From: Streptomyces venezuelae
Lineage (GTDB): Bacteria; Actinomycetota; Actinomycetes; Streptomycetales; Streptomycetaceae
Reading direction: 5' to 3'
Length of the DNA stretch: 64,000 nucleotides
Assembly: GCF_008642275.1 (NCBI RefSeq)
Contig: NZ_CP029189.1
Span: 2,526,001-2,590,000 of the forward strand
Shown here: piece by piece, positions 25,672 to 35,664 of the stretch
How the letters are laid out: every line of letters starts with the position of its first letter
Numbering within the stretch: the stretch's first letter is position 1
Position numbers and translations under genes: made by a program
Notes under the pieces: generated by a model
The model's input: the letters and a program-made list of their open reading frames with translations, nothing else
What the model was told of the DNA's origin: nothing
Database searches by the model: none

Positions 25672-26691
25672 TCAGCGACGGGGCTGGGCGTCCAGGACCT
25701 GCTGGAGGGCCTCGAACTCCTCGACGCACTTGCCGGAGCCGAGGGCGACGGAGTCGAGGGGGTCCTCCGCGATGTGGATCGGCATGCCGGTCTCCCGGCG
25801 CAGCCGCTCGTCGAGGCCGCGCAGCAGGGCGCCGCCACCGGTCAGGACGATGCCGCGGTCCATGATGTCGCCGGAGAGCTCCGGCGGGCACTTGTCGAGC
25901 GTGGTCTTGACCGCGTCGACGATGGCGTTGACCGGTTCCTCGATGGCCTTGCGCACCTCGGCGGCCGAGATGACGACCGTCTTGGGCAGGCCGGAGACCA
26001 GGTCGCGACCGCGGATCTCGGTGTGCTCGTCCTTGTCGAGGTCGTAGGCCGACCCGATGGTGATCTTGATCTGCTCGGCCGTGCGCTCACCGAGGAGGAG
26101 CGAGTACTCCTTCTTGATGTGCTGGATGATCGCGTTGTCGAGCTCGTCGCCGGCCACCCGGATGGACTGTGCCGTGACGATTCCGCCGAGGGAGATGACG
26201 GCGACCTCGGTGGTGCCGCCGCCGATGTCCACGACCATGTTGCCGGTGGCCTCGTGGACGGGCAGGCCCGAGCCGATGGCGGCGGCCATGGGCTCTTCGA
26301 TGATGTGCACCTGGCGGGCGCCGGCCTGCGTGGACGCCTCGATGACGGCGCGTCGCTCCACTCCCGTGATGCCGGAGGGAACGCAGACCACCACGCGCGG
26401 CCGGGCCAGGTAGCGGCGCTTGTGGATCTTGAGGATGAAGTACCGGAGCATGCGCTCGGTGATCTCGAAGTCGGCGATCACGCCGTCCTTGAGGGGCCGT
26501 ACGGCGACGATGTTGCCGGGCGTGCGCCCGATCATCTTCTTCGCTTCCGAGCCGACCGCCAGGATGCCACCGGTGTTCGTGTTGATGGCGACCACGGACG
26601 GCTCGTTCAGGACGATCCCCCGGCCCCTCACGTACACCAGCGTGTTGGCGGTCCCGAGGTCGATCGCCATGTCACGGCCGATGAACGACAT
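25672..26691 (-). CDS. mreB: actin-like rod shape-determining protein MreB
   Basis: Bacterial actin of 339 residues that polymerises on ATP at the membrane; in Streptomyces it acts mainly in spore-wall assembly (family knowledge). Nucleotide-binding motifs are intact: phosphate-1 [10 protein letters not shown] (from residue 9), phosphate-2 [11 protein letters not shown], and the adenosine motif [10 protein letters not shown]. The ATG at 26691 ([13 protein letters not shown]) is preceded by AAGGGG at good spacing; an ATG seven codons upstream is possible but has a poorer site. It is the first gene of mreBCD-pbp2-rodA. Upstream lies a 296-base intergenic region that should hold its promoters, although I cannot point to a convincing one. 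Confidence 0.98.
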   Translation of the reverse strand: MSFIGRDMAIDLGTANTLVYVRGRGIVLNEPSVVAINTNTGGILAVGSEAKKMIGRTPGNIVAVRPLKDGVIADFEITERMLRYFILKIHKRRYLARPRVVVCVPSGITGVERRAVIEASTQAGARQVHIIEEPMAAAIGSGLPVHEATGNMVVDIGGGTTEVAVISLGGIVTAQSIRVAGDELDNAIIQHIKKEYSLLLGERTAEQIKITIGSAYDLDKDEHTEIRGRDLVSGLPKTVVISAAEVRKAIEEPVNAIVDAVKTTLDKCPPELSGDIMDRGIVLTGGGALLRGLDERLRRETGMPIHIAEDPLDSVALGSGKCVEEFEALQQVLDAQPRR

Positions 26692-26913
26692 TTTGTTCCC
26701 CTTGTTCCCCATGAGGAGCGTCTGGCCTTCCAGTTGATAGCGGCTGCTGTCAGGTCGGCGAGGTGGGTGTGTGGGTGGAGGCCCCATCGTAGTGCCGCGA
26801 GTACGAAGACCGCGCGACGGGACTCCGGCAATCCCGCCGGAACGGATACCCGCCCCCTCAGTGGTGACGACATGTCCTGCCCAGGCGTTCCCGCTCCTGC
26901 CCGGAAATACCGG

Positions 26914-26942
26914 GGGGCGACCGAAATTACTTCGGTCGCCCC
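26914..26942 (-). terminator. ndk terminator
   Basis: A perfect 12-bp stem (26914-26925 with 26931-26942) with loop ATTAC lies 46 bases after the ndk stop, upstream of mreB on the same strand. Confidence 0.85.
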
Positions 26943-26987
26943 AGGTCGTGAGCGCTATTCGGCTGATGTTCCGTCAGGGAAGAGTGC

Positions 26988-27398
26988 TCAGAGCGCCGGG
27001 AAGAACAGCTTCATCTCACGCTCGGCGGACTCCTCCGAGTCCGAGGCGTGGATCAGGTTCTCACGCGTGATCGTGCCGAAATCACCCCGGATGGAGCCCG
27101 GCGCCGCGGCGATCGGGTCAGTGGGGCCGGCCAGCTGGCGGACACCCTCGATCACCCGCTCGCCTTCGACCACCAGGGCGACGATCGGGCCGCTGGACAT
27201 GAAGCCCATGAGGGGCTCGTAGAACGGGCGCCCCACGTGCTCTGCATAGTGCTGCTCCAGGATGCTCCTGTCGAGCGTACGCAGCTCCAGCGCGGGGATG
27301 GTCCAGCCGGCCTTCCGCTCGATGCGGCCGATGATCTCGCCGACCAGACCACGACGGACAGCGTCGGGCTTGAGCAGGACGAGGGTGCGCTGGGTCAT
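26988..27398 (-). CDS. ndk: nucleoside diphosphate kinase
   Basis: Cytoplasmic enzyme that equilibrates NTP and NDP pools through a phospho-His intermediate. The 136-residue length is standard. The start RTLVLLKPDAVRRGLVGEII, the Kpn-loop region and the active-site signature NLIHASDS with catalytic His117 are all present. It follows the DUF4233 gene by 64 bases and ends in a clear terminator, so folC-DUF4233-ndk probably form one unit. This neighbourhood is the usual one in Streptomyces. Confidence 0.99.
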   Translation of the reverse strand: MTQRTLVLLKPDAVRRGLVGEIIGRIERKAGWTIPALELRTLDRSILEQHYAEHVGRPFYEPLMGFMSSGPIVALVVEGERVIEGVRQLAGPTDPIAAAPGSIRGDFGTITRENLIHASDSEESAEREMKLFFPAL

Positions 27399-27462
27399 GT
27401 TGCGGCTCCTTGCGGCAAACGGGTGCGGTAGGGCGAATCTACAGGGCCGGTCCGGGGACCCG

Positions 27463-27831
27463 TCACGCAGCGTCAGGCGCCCCGGGTGCCCCCGGTGCCT
27501 CCTGCGCGGCCGCCCAGCGCGCCTTGATCGTGTCGATCTTGCGGCCGTAGTGGACGGAGCACCACCACAGGCCGGCGAACACCGCGCCGAGGAAGAACAT
27601 CGTCGGGACGACGAACCCGCTCAGGACCAGGCCGATCTGCAGCGCCCAGCCCAGCTGGACCGCCCCGGGACGCGACAGCATCCCGCACAGCAGGACCGAC
27701 AGCAGCATGGTGACCCCGCACACCGTCCAGACCGCGGCCTGGGTCAGATCGGGGTCCTTCATCGCCACCAGCCCCGCGAAGCCGATCACGAAGAACTCGC
27801 CGATCAGCGTGCTCGCACACAGCGTGCGCAT
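27463..27831 (-). CDS. DUF4233 small membrane protein
   Basis: A 122-residue protein with four predicted transmembrane helices (TLIGEFFVIGFAGLVAM, VCGVTMLLSVLLCGML, ALQIGLVLSGFVVPT, MFFLGAVFAGLWWCSVHYG) and a short basic cytoplasmic tail. It matches the actinobacterial DUF4233 family by length, by the opening MRTLCASTLIGEFFV and by its fixed place between folC and ndk. The gene starts three bases after the folC stop, so translation is probably coupled. No function is known, and context does not suggest one beyond co-expression with folate metabolism. Confidence 0.88.
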   Translation of the reverse strand: MRTLCASTLIGEFFVIGFAGLVAMKDPDLTQAAVWTVCGVTMLLSVLLCGMLSRPGAVQLGWALQIGLVLSGFVVPTMFFLGAVFAGLWWCSVHYGRKIDTIKARWAAAQEAPGAPGAPDAA

Positions 27832-27834
27832 CCC

Positions 27835-29373
27835 TCAGCCCCTCTTCAGCAGCAGGCGGGCCTCGCCCACCGTGATCACGGAACCGGTCACCAGGACCCC
27901 GGCCCCACCGTATTCGGCCTCTTCCTCCGCCAGGGTGATCGCCGCCTCCAGGGCGTCGTCCAGCCGCGGCTCCACCTGCACCCGGTCGGTGCCGAACACC
28001 TCGACCGCGACGGCGGCCAGCTCGTCGGCGCCCATCGAGCGGTGGCTGGAGTTCTCCGTCACCACCACCTCCGCGAAGATCGGCTCGAAGGCCTCCAGCA
28101 CCCCGCGGACGTCCTTGCCCTCGCTCGCGGCCACGACCCCGATCAGCCGGCTGAAGCCGAAGGACTCGGTGACCGCCTCCGCGGTGGCCGCCGCGCCCGC
28201 CGGGTTGTGCGCCGCGTCCAGGACCACCGTCGGGCTGCGCCGCACGACCTCCATACGGCCCGGCGAGGACACCGAGGCGAAGGCCTTGCGCACGGTGTCC
28301 ACGTCCAGGACGCGGGCGTGCTCCTGTCCGATCCCGAAGAAGGCCTCGACGGCGGCCAGGGCGACCGCCGCGTTGTGCGCCATGTGGGCGCCGTACAGCG
28401 GCAGGAAGATGCCCTCGTACTCGCCGCCCACACCGCGCAGCGTCAGCTGCTGGCCGCCGACCGCGACCTCGCGCGAGACGACGCCGAACTCCATGCCCTC
28501 GCGGGCCACCGTGGCGTCCACCTCGACGGCCTTCTTCAGCAGCACCTGCGCCGCGTCCACCGGCTGCTGGGCCAGGATCACGGTCGCGTCCTGCTTGACG
28601 ATGCCGCCCTTCTCCACGGCGATCTCACCGGGCGTGGAGCCGAGGCGGTCGGTGTGGTCCAGGCTGATCGGGGTGACCACCGCGACCGACGCGTCGATGA
28701 CGTTCGTCGCGTCCCAGCTGCCGCCCATGCCGACCTCGACCACGGCCACGTCCACCGGGGCGTCCGCGAAGGCCGCGTAGGCCATCCCGGTGAGCACCTC
28801 GAAGAAGGACAGCCGGTACTCCTCGGAGGCGTCGACCATCTCCACGTACGGCTTGATGTCGTGGTACGTCTCGACGAACCGCTCGGCGGTGATCGGGGCC
28901 CCGTCCAGGCTGATCCGCTCGGTGATCGACTGCACGTGCGGGCTGGTGTAGCGGCCGGTGCGCAGCTCGAAGGCGTTCAGCAGGGCTTCGATCATGCGGG
29001 CCGTGCTGGTCTTGCCGTTGGTGCCGGTGACGTGGATGGACGGGTACGCGCGCTGCGGCTCGCCCAGTACGTCCATCAGCGCCGCGATCCGCGACACCGA
29101 CGGCTCCAGCTTGGTCTCGCCCCAGCGGGTGGCGAGCTCCTGCTCCACCTCCAGCAGCGCCTTGGCGACCTCGGGGTCGACGGGCACGGCGGGTACCGGG
29201 TCGCCCTGGGGCGGGCCGGCCTGGGCGCGCAGGGTACGGCTGCCCGCCTCGATCACCGCCAGGTCGGGGTCGCGGTCGGACTCTTCCGCCACGATCTGGT
29301 CGAACTCGTCGAAGGTGCCGGCGAGGTCGTCGTTGTCGTCGCGGTCGTGGCTCTCGGGCTGCTGGTCACTCAC
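27835..29373 (-). CDS. folC: folylpolyglutamate synthase / dihydrofolate synthase
   Basis: Mur-ligase-fold enzyme of 512 residues adding L-glutamate to dihydropteroate and to folates. It has HVTGTNGKTSTARMIEAL (P-loop, near residue 120), DEYRLSFFEVLTGMAY-like central segments and the conserved LDAAHNPAGAAAT late in the protein. An acidic N-terminal extension of about 65 residues (DRDDNDDLAGTFDEFDQIV) precedes the ligase fold and is typical of Streptomyces homologues. The start is GTG. It is the first gene of a probable folC-DUF4233-ndk unit and is transcribed divergently from the mreB-like gene at 29490. Confidence 0.97.
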   Translation of the reverse strand: MSDQQPESHDRDDNDDLAGTFDEFDQIVAEESDRDPDLAVIEAGSRTLRAQAGPPQGDPVPAVPVDPEVAKALLEVEQELATRWGETKLEPSVSRIAALMDVLGEPQRAYPSIHVTGTNGKTSTARMIEALLNAFELRTGRYTSPHVQSITERISLDGAPITAERFVETYHDIKPYVEMVDASEEYRLSFFEVLTGMAYAAFADAPVDVAVVEVGMGGSWDATNVIDASVAVVTPISLDHTDRLGSTPGEIAVEKGGIVKQDATVILAQQPVDAAQVLLKKAVEVDATVAREGMEFGVVSREVAVGGQQLTLRGVGGEYEGIFLPLYGAHMAHNAAVALAAVEAFFGIGQEHARVLDVDTVRKAFASVSSPGRMEVVRRSPTVVLDAAHNPAGAAATAEAVTESFGFSRLIGVVAASEGKDVRGVLEAFEPIFAEVVVTENSSHRSMGADELAAVAVEVFGTDRVQVEPRLDDALEAAITLAEEEAEYGGAGVLVTGSVITVGEARLLLKRG

Positions 29374-29489
29374 AGGGCCAGTCTACGGACGGGGACCCGG
29401 AGGACTTTCGGCCCGGCCGTTTCGGGACCTCCGGCGGCCGGAGCGACCAGATCGTTATGCAAGCCTTGCGGCAGCAGATAGGGGAACAA

Positions 29490-30539
29490 ATGCCGCAGGC
29501 CAGCAACGACAAGACGGCATCCAGCCGCGACATAGGGATGGACCTGGGCACCGCCAACACCCTGGTGTACGCACGGGGCCACGGGATCGTCCTCAATGAG
29601 CCGTCCGTGGTGGCCGTCAAGGCGGGCACCACCACCGCCCTGGCCGTCGGTACGGACGCCAAGGAGACCATCGGCCGCACCCCCGGCTCCATCACCGCGA
29701 TCCGCCCCCTCAGGGGCGGTGTGATCTGCGACTACGAGGCCGCGGAGGAGATGATCCGGCACTTCGTCCGCAAGGCCGTCCCGGGGCGCCGGCCCCGCAC
29801 CCGGATGGTGATCTGCGTGCCCTCCGGCGTCACCCCGGTCGAGCGGCGGGCCATCGTCCAGGCGTCCACCCGGGCCGGAGCCAGGGTCGTGCACCTGATC
29901 GAGGAGCCGATGGCCGCGGCGATCGGCGCCGGGCTGCCCGTGGCCGAACCCCGCGGCTCCATGGTCGTGGACATCGGCGGCGGCACCACGGAGGTCGCCG
30001 TCATCTCCCTGGGCGGCATCGTCACGTCCAGGTCGCTGCGCGTCGGCGGGGACCGGCTCGACGCTGCGGTCATGGACCACGTACGCAGGGAACACGCTCT
30101 GCTGATCGGGGAGCGCACGGCCGAGGACGTGAAGCTGGCCGTCGGATCGGCCTGGCCGGTCCCGGACCGGCCGGAGCTGGAGACGCGCACCTTCACCGTG
30201 CGCGGCCGCGAGAAGGTCGCCGGCATGCCCAGGAGCCTGCGGCTGACCGCCCAGGACGTGCGGGAGGCGCTCGACGAGCCGATCGAGGCGATCATCACCG
30301 CCGTGCGCACCACTTTGGAGGAGTGCCCGCCGGAGCTGTCGGGTGACGTGATGGAGCACGGCATCGTGCTGACCGGCGGCGGTGCGCTGCTGCCCGGCCT
30401 GGACCTGCGGATGGCCTCCGCCACGGGCATCCCGGTCCACGTCGCGGACCACCCGCTGGACTGTGTGGCGCTGGGCACGGGCCGGTGCGTGGAGGACCTG
30501 GACGGCCTGGGCGGTCCGTCGGCGCCGGCGAGGGCCTGA
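29490..30539 (+). CDS. MreB/Mbl-like actin homologue (second copy)
   Basis: A second bacterial-actin gene only 2.8 kb from mreB but on the opposite strand. The 349-residue product keeps the ATPase motifs [26 protein letters not shown] and [11 protein letters not shown], but is diverged through the middle (RGREKVAGMPRSL in place of [13 protein letters not shown]). The ATG at 29490 has AGGGGA at ideal spacing; an ATG at 29457 would add 11 residues. S. coelicolor has an Mbl-like paralogue elsewhere in its genome, and I do not recall one at this position, so it may be a relocation or an extra copy. It converges on the histidine kinase with an 11-base gap. Confidence 0.92.
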   Translation: MPQASNDKTASSRDIGMDLGTANTLVYARGHGIVLNEPSVVAVKAGTTTALAVGTDAKETIGRTPGSITAIRPLRGGVICDYEAAEEMIRHFVRKAVPGRRPRTRMVICVPSGVTPVERRAIVQASTRAGARVVHLIEEPMAAAIGAGLPVAEPRGSMVVDIGGGTTEVAVISLGGIVTSRSLRVGGDRLDAAVMDHVRREHALLIGERTAEDVKLAVGSAWPVPDRPELETRTFTVRGREKVAGMPRSLRLTAQDVREALDEPIEAIITAVRTTLEECPPELSGDVMEHGIVLTGGGALLPGLDLRMASATGIPVHVADHPLDCVALGTGRCVEDLDGLGGPSAPARA

Positions 30540-30550
30540 GGCCGCCCGGC

Positions 30551-31711
30551 TCAGCCGCGCGGGAGCGTCGCGACGACCTCGTACGCGGTCCGGGTGCGGG
30601 TCGCCGTCAGGGTCCCGCCCAGGCTGCGCACGCGTTCCGCCATGCTCGCGGTGCCCGAGCCCGCCGAGACCGGGGCCCGGTCCGGGGTCCGGGCCGGCAG
30701 CGCGTTGCCGACCGCTATCCGCAGCCGGGGGCCGTCCGCCGTGATCGACACGTCGATGGTCTCGCCGTGCGCGTGCTTGGCCGCGTTGGTCAGGCACTCC
30801 TGCACCACCCGGTAGACCGCCGCCTGCCGCAGCGGGGACAGCCCGTGCACCTCCTGGTCCATGGCGAGCCGGACGGGCGAACCGGCCCGTTCGCTCTCCT
30901 CGGCGAGCGCCGCCAGCCCGTCCACGCCCGGGGTCGAGGCCCGCTCCCCGCGCTGCACGATGATCTCGTTGAGCACCAGATGGGCCCGCCGGGCGGTGTC
31001 GGCGAGTTCCTCGAAGTCGGGCCCGTACGCCGTCTCGCGCGCCCGCATCGACAGCACCTCGGAGCGGACGGTGAGCAGGGTCAGCTCGCGCCCGACGAAG
31101 TCGTGGACGTCGCGGGCCACGGAGGTGCGCTCCTGCTGGACGGCGTGGAGCACGGCGGATTCGGCCCGCCGTGCGGTCAGCTCCCCCACCAGGTCGTGCC
31201 GGTAGGCGGCGATGCCCACCGCCGACGCCAGCACCCCGATGGGCACGACCACGCTGAGGAAGCCGCTGAGGGTCTCCCCCCGCGGGGCGGGCCACTCCGG
31301 CACGCAGAACATCACCAGCGCGAAGCCGAGGTACCCGAGCGTCGCGAGGATCCCGGCCCGGCGCCCCCGGTACCGGCCGACCGAGTAGAGGGCGAACTGG
31401 ATCAGGGTGAGCTCGTGCAGCCATCCGATGAAGAGCAGGGCGGCCAGGTACGAGACCCAGGGCTGCCTGCGGCGCACCAGCAGGGTGGCGCAGCCGAGGG
31501 CGAGGACGGCGGCGGCGGTGGGCCCGGTCAGCGAGTTGTCGGCGGCGGCGAGACCCGGGAGGTCGAGGGCCATCAGGCCGAGGCAGCCGAGCGCGGTGAG
31601 CACGTCCACGGCCCGCGGCGAGCCGGCCCAGCCCTCGGTGAGCCGGCGGCCGGAAGCCACCAGCCGGTCGAAGGCCGGGACGACGGGCTTGAGGCGCATG
31701 CCCTCCATCAT
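30551..31711 (-). CDS. NarL-type sensor histidine kinase, orphan
   Basis: A 386-residue two-component sensor of the HisKA_3 class. The N-terminal half has about five or six hydrophobic segments (LTALGCLGLMALDLPGLAA to VVVPIGVLASAVGIAAY) and no extracellular domain of note. The phospho-acceptor motif is ERTSVARDVHDFVGREL, with His in RDVHDFVG. The ATPase domain has QECLTNAAKHAHG (N box) and GSGTASMAERVRSLGG. No response-regulator gene is adjacent on either side, which is unusual since such kinases are normally paired. The start is uncertain, since ATGs at 31711, 31708 and 31699 are all possible. Its neighbour is the MreB-like gene. Confidence 0.9.
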   Translation of the reverse strand: MMEGMRLKPVVPAFDRLVASGRRLTEGWAGSPRAVDVLTALGCLGLMALDLPGLAAADNSLTGPTAAAVLALGCATLLVRRRQPWVSYLAALLFIGWLHELTLIQFALYSVGRYRGRRAGILATLGYLGFALVMFCVPEWPAPRGETLSGFLSVVVPIGVLASAVGIAAYRHDLVGELTARRAESAVLHAVQQERTSVARDVHDFVGRELTLLTVRSEVLSMRARETAYGPDFEELADTARRAHLVLNEIIVQRGERASTPGVDGLAALAEESERAGSPVRLAMDQEVHGLSPLRQAAVYRVVQECLTNAAKHAHGETIDVSITADGPRLRIAVGNALPARTPDRAPVSAGSGTASMAERVRSLGGTLTATRTRTAYEVVATLPRG

Positions 31712-31823
31712 CCGTGGTCGGCGCCGTGGTTCGGATCACCCGGAACCGAAATAGGAGTGATTTAGGGCACTTCGGACAGCCTCCCGCTGTGACGCCGGCC
31801 CGCGCACGGGGAAGGGATACGGC

Positions 31824-31860
31824 GAAGGCCCCCGCGTCGACCGACGGCGCGGGGGCCTTC
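31824..31860 (-). terminator. valS terminator
   Basis: A perfect 13-bp stem (31824-31836 with 31848-31860) with an 11-base loop lies 26 bases after the valS stop. Confidence 0.85.
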
Positions 31861-31886
31861 TCCTGTGCGTGCGTGCGTCGCGGAGG

Positions 31887-34535
31887 CTAGGCGGCCGGCA
31901 GGCCGTCCAGCTGCGCCTGGAGCCGGGCGATGTCCGCCTCGGCCTTGGCGAGCCGGCCCTTGATCTTGTCCACGACGTTGTCCGGGGCCTTGGCGATGAA
32001 CGCCTCGTTCCCCAGCTTCGCCTCGGCCTGCTGCTTCTCCTTCTCCGCGGCGCCCAGGTCCTTCGTCAGGCGCTTGCGCTCGGCCGCCACGTCGATGGTG
32101 CCCGACAGGTCGAGCGCGACGGTGCCGCCGGCGACCGGGAGGGTCGCCGTGGCGCTGAAGGAGTCGCCTTCCGGCTGGAGGCGCAGCAGCTGGCGGATGG
32201 CCGCCTCGTGCGCGCCCAGCCCGGTGGCGCCCAGGTCCAGACGGGCCGGAACCTTCTGGCCGTCCTGCAGGCCCTGCTCCTTGCGGAAGCGGCGGACCTC
32301 GGTGATCACCGACTGGACGGCGGCGATCTCCGCCTCGGCGGCCTCGTCGCGGAAGCCGCCCGGGGCGTCAGCCCCAGGAACGGACACGGCCTTCGGCCAG
32401 TCGGCGATGACGAGGGACTCGCCGCCGGTCAGCGTGGTCCACAGCGTCTCGGTGACGAAGGGGACGACCGGGTGCAGCAGCCGCAGCATGACGTCGATGA
32501 CCTCGCCGAGGACCCGGCCGGAGACCTTGGCCTGCTCGCCGCCCGCGAAGAAGGTCGTCTTCGACAGCTCGACGTACCAGTCGAAGACCTCGTCCCACGC
32601 GAAGTGGTAGAGCGCCTCGCTGAGCTTCGAGAACTGGTAGTCCTCGTAGTACGCGTCGACCTGCGCGACCGTCTCGTTCAGCCGGGACAGGATCCAGCGG
32701 TCGGTGGCCGACAGCTGCTCGGCCGGGGGCAGCTCGCCCTCGGTCGTGGCGCCGTTCATCATCGCGAAACGCGTGGCGTTCCAGATCTTGTTGGCGAACT
32801 TGCTGGACGCCTGGACCCAGTCCTCGCCGATCGGGACGTCGACACCCGGGTTGGCGCCACGGGCCAGGGTGAAGCGGACGGCGTCGGAGCCGTACTTGTC
32901 CATCCAGTCCAGCGGGTTGACCACGTTGCCGAAGGACTTCGACATCTTCTTGCCGCGCTCGTCGCGGACCATGCCGTGCAGGGCGATGGTGTGGAACGGC
33001 GGGGTGCCGTCCATCGCGTACAGGCCGAACATCATCATCCGGGCGACCCAGAAGAAGAGGATGTCGTAGCCGGTGACCAGGACGGCGTTCGGGTAGAACT
33101 TCGCCAGGCTGTCGGTCTGCCGCGGCCAGCCGAGCGTTGAGAACGGCCACAGGCCCGAGGAGAACCAGGTGTCCAGGACGTCGGTGTCCTGGGTCCAGCC
33201 CTCGCCGGTGGGCGGCTGCTCGTCCGGTCCGACGCAGACGACCTCGCCGTTCGGGCCGTACCAGACCGGGATGCGGTGGCCCCACCACAGCTGGCGCGAG
33301 ATGCACCAGTCGTGGAGGTTGTCGACCCAGTCGAAGTAACGCTTCTCCATCTCCTGCGGGTGGATCTTCACCTCGCCGTTGCGGACCGCGTCACCGGCGG
33401 CCTTGGCCAGCGGGCCGACCTTGACCCACCACTGCATCGACAGACGCGGCTCGATGGTGGTCTTGCAGCGCGAGCAGTGGCCGACGGAGTGCGTGTACGG
33501 GCGCTTCTCGGCGACGATCCGGCCCTCGGCGCGCAGGGCGGCGACGATGGCGGAACGGGCCTCCAGGCGGTCCAGGCCCTGGAAGGGTCCGTGGACGGTG
33601 ATGACGGCGCGCTCGTCCATGACGGCGAGGTTCGGCAGGCCGTGGCGCTGGCCGATCTCGAAGTCGTTCGGGTCGTGCGCCGGGGTCACCTTGACGGCGC
33701 CGGTGCCGAACTCGGGGTCGACGTGCTCGTCGGCGACGACCGGGATCCGGCGGCCGGTCAGCGGCAGCTCGATCTCGGTGCCGACCAGGTGCTTGTAGCG
33801 CTCGTCCTCGGGGTGGACGGCGACGGCCGTGTCGCCCAGCATCGTCTCGGCGCGGGTGGTCGCGACGACGATGGACGCCTCGCCCTCGCCGTAGCGGATC
33901 GAGACGAGCTCGCCCTCGTCGTCCTGGTACTCGACCTCGATGTCGGAGATCGCGGTCAGGCAGCGGGGGCACCAGTTGATGATGCGCTCGGCGCGGTAGA
34001 TCAGCTCGTCGTCGTAGAGCTTCTTGAAGATGGTCTGGACGGACTCGGAGAGGCCCTCGTCCATGGTGAAACGCTCACGGGACCAGTCGACGCCGTCGCC
34101 GAGGCGGCGCATCTGGCCGGAGATCTGGCCGCCCGACTCGCCCTTCCACTGCCAGACGCGCTCGACGAAGGCCTCCCGGCCGAGGTCGTGGCGGGACTTG
34201 CCCTCCTTGGCGAGCTCGCGCTCGACGACGTTCTGGGTGGCGATTCCCGCGTGGTCCATGCCGGGCTGCCACAGCGTCTCGTAGCCCTGCATGCGCTTGC
34301 GGCGGGTGAGGGCGTCGATCAGCGTGTGCTCGAAGGCGTGGCCCAGGTGCAGGCTGCCGGTGACGTTGGGCGGCGGGATGACGATCGCGTACGGGGGCTT
34401 CTCGCTCTTGGCGTCCGCCTCGAAGTAACCGCGCTCTACCCAGCGCTCGTAGAGCTTCCCTTCTACCTCGGCCGGCGCGTACGTGGTCGGCAGTTCGGAG
34501 GTGGGGCTGCTGGGTGTCTGTGCGTTCTCGGTCAC
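31887..34535 (-). CDS. valS: valyl-tRNA synthetase
   Basis: Class I aminoacyl-tRNA synthetase of 882 residues, usual length. The HIGH motif appears as [12 protein letters not shown] near residue 61. The editing (CP1) domain is entered around [19 protein letters not shown]. The KMSKS loop is [20 protein letters not shown]. Zinc-ligand-like Cys pairs are seen at [10 protein letters not shown] and [10 protein letters not shown]. The C-terminal coiled-coil tRNA-binding arm is clear ([20 protein letters not shown] onward). It is transcribed alone, with a terminator downstream and a divergent membrane-protein gene upstream. I see no T-box leader in the short upstream gap, in keeping with most Streptomyces valS genes. 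Confidence 0.99.
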   Translation of the reverse strand: MTENAQTPSSPTSELPTTYAPAEVEGKLYERWVERGYFEADAKSEKPPYAIVIPPPNVTGSLHLGHAFEHTLIDALTRRKRMQGYETLWQPGMDHAGIATQNVVERELAKEGKSRHDLGREAFVERVWQWKGESGGQISGQMRRLGDGVDWSRERFTMDEGLSESVQTIFKKLYDDELIYRAERIINWCPRCLTAISDIEVEYQDDEGELVSIRYGEGEASIVVATTRAETMLGDTAVAVHPEDERYKHLVGTEIELPLTGRRIPVVADEHVDPEFGTGAVKVTPAHDPNDFEIGQRHGLPNLAVMDERAVITVHGPFQGLDRLEARSAIVAALRAEGRIVAEKRPYTHSVGHCSRCKTTIEPRLSMQWWVKVGPLAKAAGDAVRNGEVKIHPQEMEKRYFDWVDNLHDWCISRQLWWGHRIPVWYGPNGEVVCVGPDEQPPTGEGWTQDTDVLDTWFSSGLWPFSTLGWPRQTDSLAKFYPNAVLVTGYDILFFWVARMMMFGLYAMDGTPPFHTIALHGMVRDERGKKMSKSFGNVVNPLDWMDKYGSDAVRFTLARGANPGVDVPIGEDWVQASSKFANKIWNATRFAMMNGATTEGELPPAEQLSATDRWILSRLNETVAQVDAYYEDYQFSKLSEALYHFAWDEVFDWYVELSKTTFFAGGEQAKVSGRVLGEVIDVMLRLLHPVVPFVTETLWTTLTGGESLVIADWPKAVSVPGADAPGGFRDEAAEAEIAAVQSVITEVRRFRKEQGLQDGQKVPARLDLGATGLGAHEAAIRQLLRLQPEGDSFSATATLPVAGGTVALDLSGTIDVAAERKRLTKDLGAAEKEKQQAEAKLGNEAFIAKAPDNVVDKIKGRLAKAEADIARLQAQLDGLPAA

Positions 34536-34662
34536 GGGGCACAGTTTAGAGCCGTAACAGTCCAGTCATGAAACCGGCGATCACGGGGCCCGGCGCCCTG
34601 TCCGCCGCCGGCTTCCGCCAGGATGTGTGAAACGGATAAGCAACCTCATTGGGGGACGCGGG

Positions 34663-35598
34663 ATGAGCTACAACCAGCCAGGGCCCTACGGGCAGCAGCC
34701 CCAGCAGCCGGGACCGTACGGGCAGCAGCCCCCGCCGCCGCCCGGCCCGTACGGCCAGAGCGCCGGCCAGCCGAACCCGTACGGCCAGCCCGCGGCCCCG
34801 CAGCCGGGCTACGGCTACCCGCAGCAGCCGGGCGTCCCCCCGCAGGGCTACCCCCAGCAGCCGCCGGCGCCGGCCTACGGATACCCGCAGCAGCAGGCCC
34901 CGTACGGCGGCCAGCCCCCGAAGAAGTCCAAGGCCGGCGTGATCATCGGCGTGGTCGGCGTGGTCGCGGTGATCGCGGGCGGCGGCTGGTACTTCCTGGG
35001 CGGCGGCGCGGAAGGCAACATCTCCGCGGACACCAAGGGCTACAAGCTGGTCGCCCCGGAGTCGGTGGACGACTTCAAGAAGGACCCGAAGTACAAGGAG
35101 AAGCCCCTCACCGACGAGGGCAAGAAGAAGAACGAGGCGGCGGGCGTCAAGAACCCGACCCAGGTGGGCATGGACTACCTGGCCGGCGACCCGAAGAACC
35201 CGCTGACCACCAAGGCCCTCAAACTGTCCGGCGTCTACGGTGAGATCGCCGACCCGGAGAAGTCGGTGGACGCCTACTTCTCGAAGCTCAAGGAGGAGGC
35301 GGCCAAGGACGGCGATGCGGAGGTGCAGCTCCTCGGCAGCCCGAAGACGATGTCCCCGCCCAACTTCAAGGGCGCGGTCATGAAGTGCCAGGAGCTCAAG
35401 TTCACCACGAAGGACGCGACCGTCAAGGGACCCAAGGAGGTCACGCTCCCCTTCTGCATCTGGGGTGACTACAGCACCCTGAGCATGGTCAGCGCCTCGG
35501 ACGTGGCCTCCCTCATGGCGGGCAAGTCCGGTTACACCCAGGAGCAGGCCGCCGAACTGGCCGCGAAGCTCTACAACACCTCCCGCGTCAAGAAGTAG
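34663..35598 (+). CDS. Pro/Gln/Gly/Tyr-rich membrane-anchored protein, function unknown
   Basis: A 311-residue protein. Residues 1-86 are disordered and made of PYGQ and GYPQQ repeats. A basic PPKKSKA stop-transfer motif then precedes one transmembrane helix at about 91-112. The remaining 200 residues are predicted to be outside the cell, with no recognised domain and a single Cys pair (VMKCQELKF, LPFCIWGDYS) that could form a disulfide. The architecture (cytoplasmic Pro-rich tail, one helix, external domain) is common in actinobacterial proteins of unknown role. The start at ATG 34663 follows a GGGGGA site. It is divergent from valS and convergent with clpX. Confidence 0.82.
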   Translation: MSYNQPGPYGQQPQQPGPYGQQPPPPPGPYGQSAGQPNPYGQPAAPQPGYGYPQQPGVPPQGYPQQPPAPAYGYPQQQAPYGGQPPKKSKAGVIIGVVGVVAVIAGGGWYFLGGGAEGNISADTKGYKLVAPESVDDFKKDPKYKEKPLTDEGKKKNEAAGVKNPTQVGMDYLAGDPKNPLTTKALKLSGVYGEIADPEKSVDAYFSKLKEEAAKDGDAEVQLLGSPKTMSPPNFKGAVMKCQELKFTTKDATVKGPKEVTLPFCIWGDYSTLSMVSASDVASLMAGKSGYTQEQAAELAAKLYNTSRVKK

Positions 35599-35614
35599 CG
35601 GGACAGCGGGACAT

Positions 35615-35650
35615 GCAGAAGGGGCGCCCCGATCGGGGCGCCCCTTCTGC
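35615..35650. terminator. bidirectional terminator between membrane protein and clpX
   Basis: A perfect 16-bp stem (35615-35630 with 35635-35650) with loop GATC serves the convergent gene pair. Confidence 0.9.
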
Positions 35651-35664
35651 GTACTGCCCTGCGG

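Noticed and set aside
34541..34662. T-box or riboswitch ahead of valS
   Set aside because: The upstream gap is short and shared with a divergent gene, and I could find neither a T-box sequence nor an antiterminator/terminator pair.
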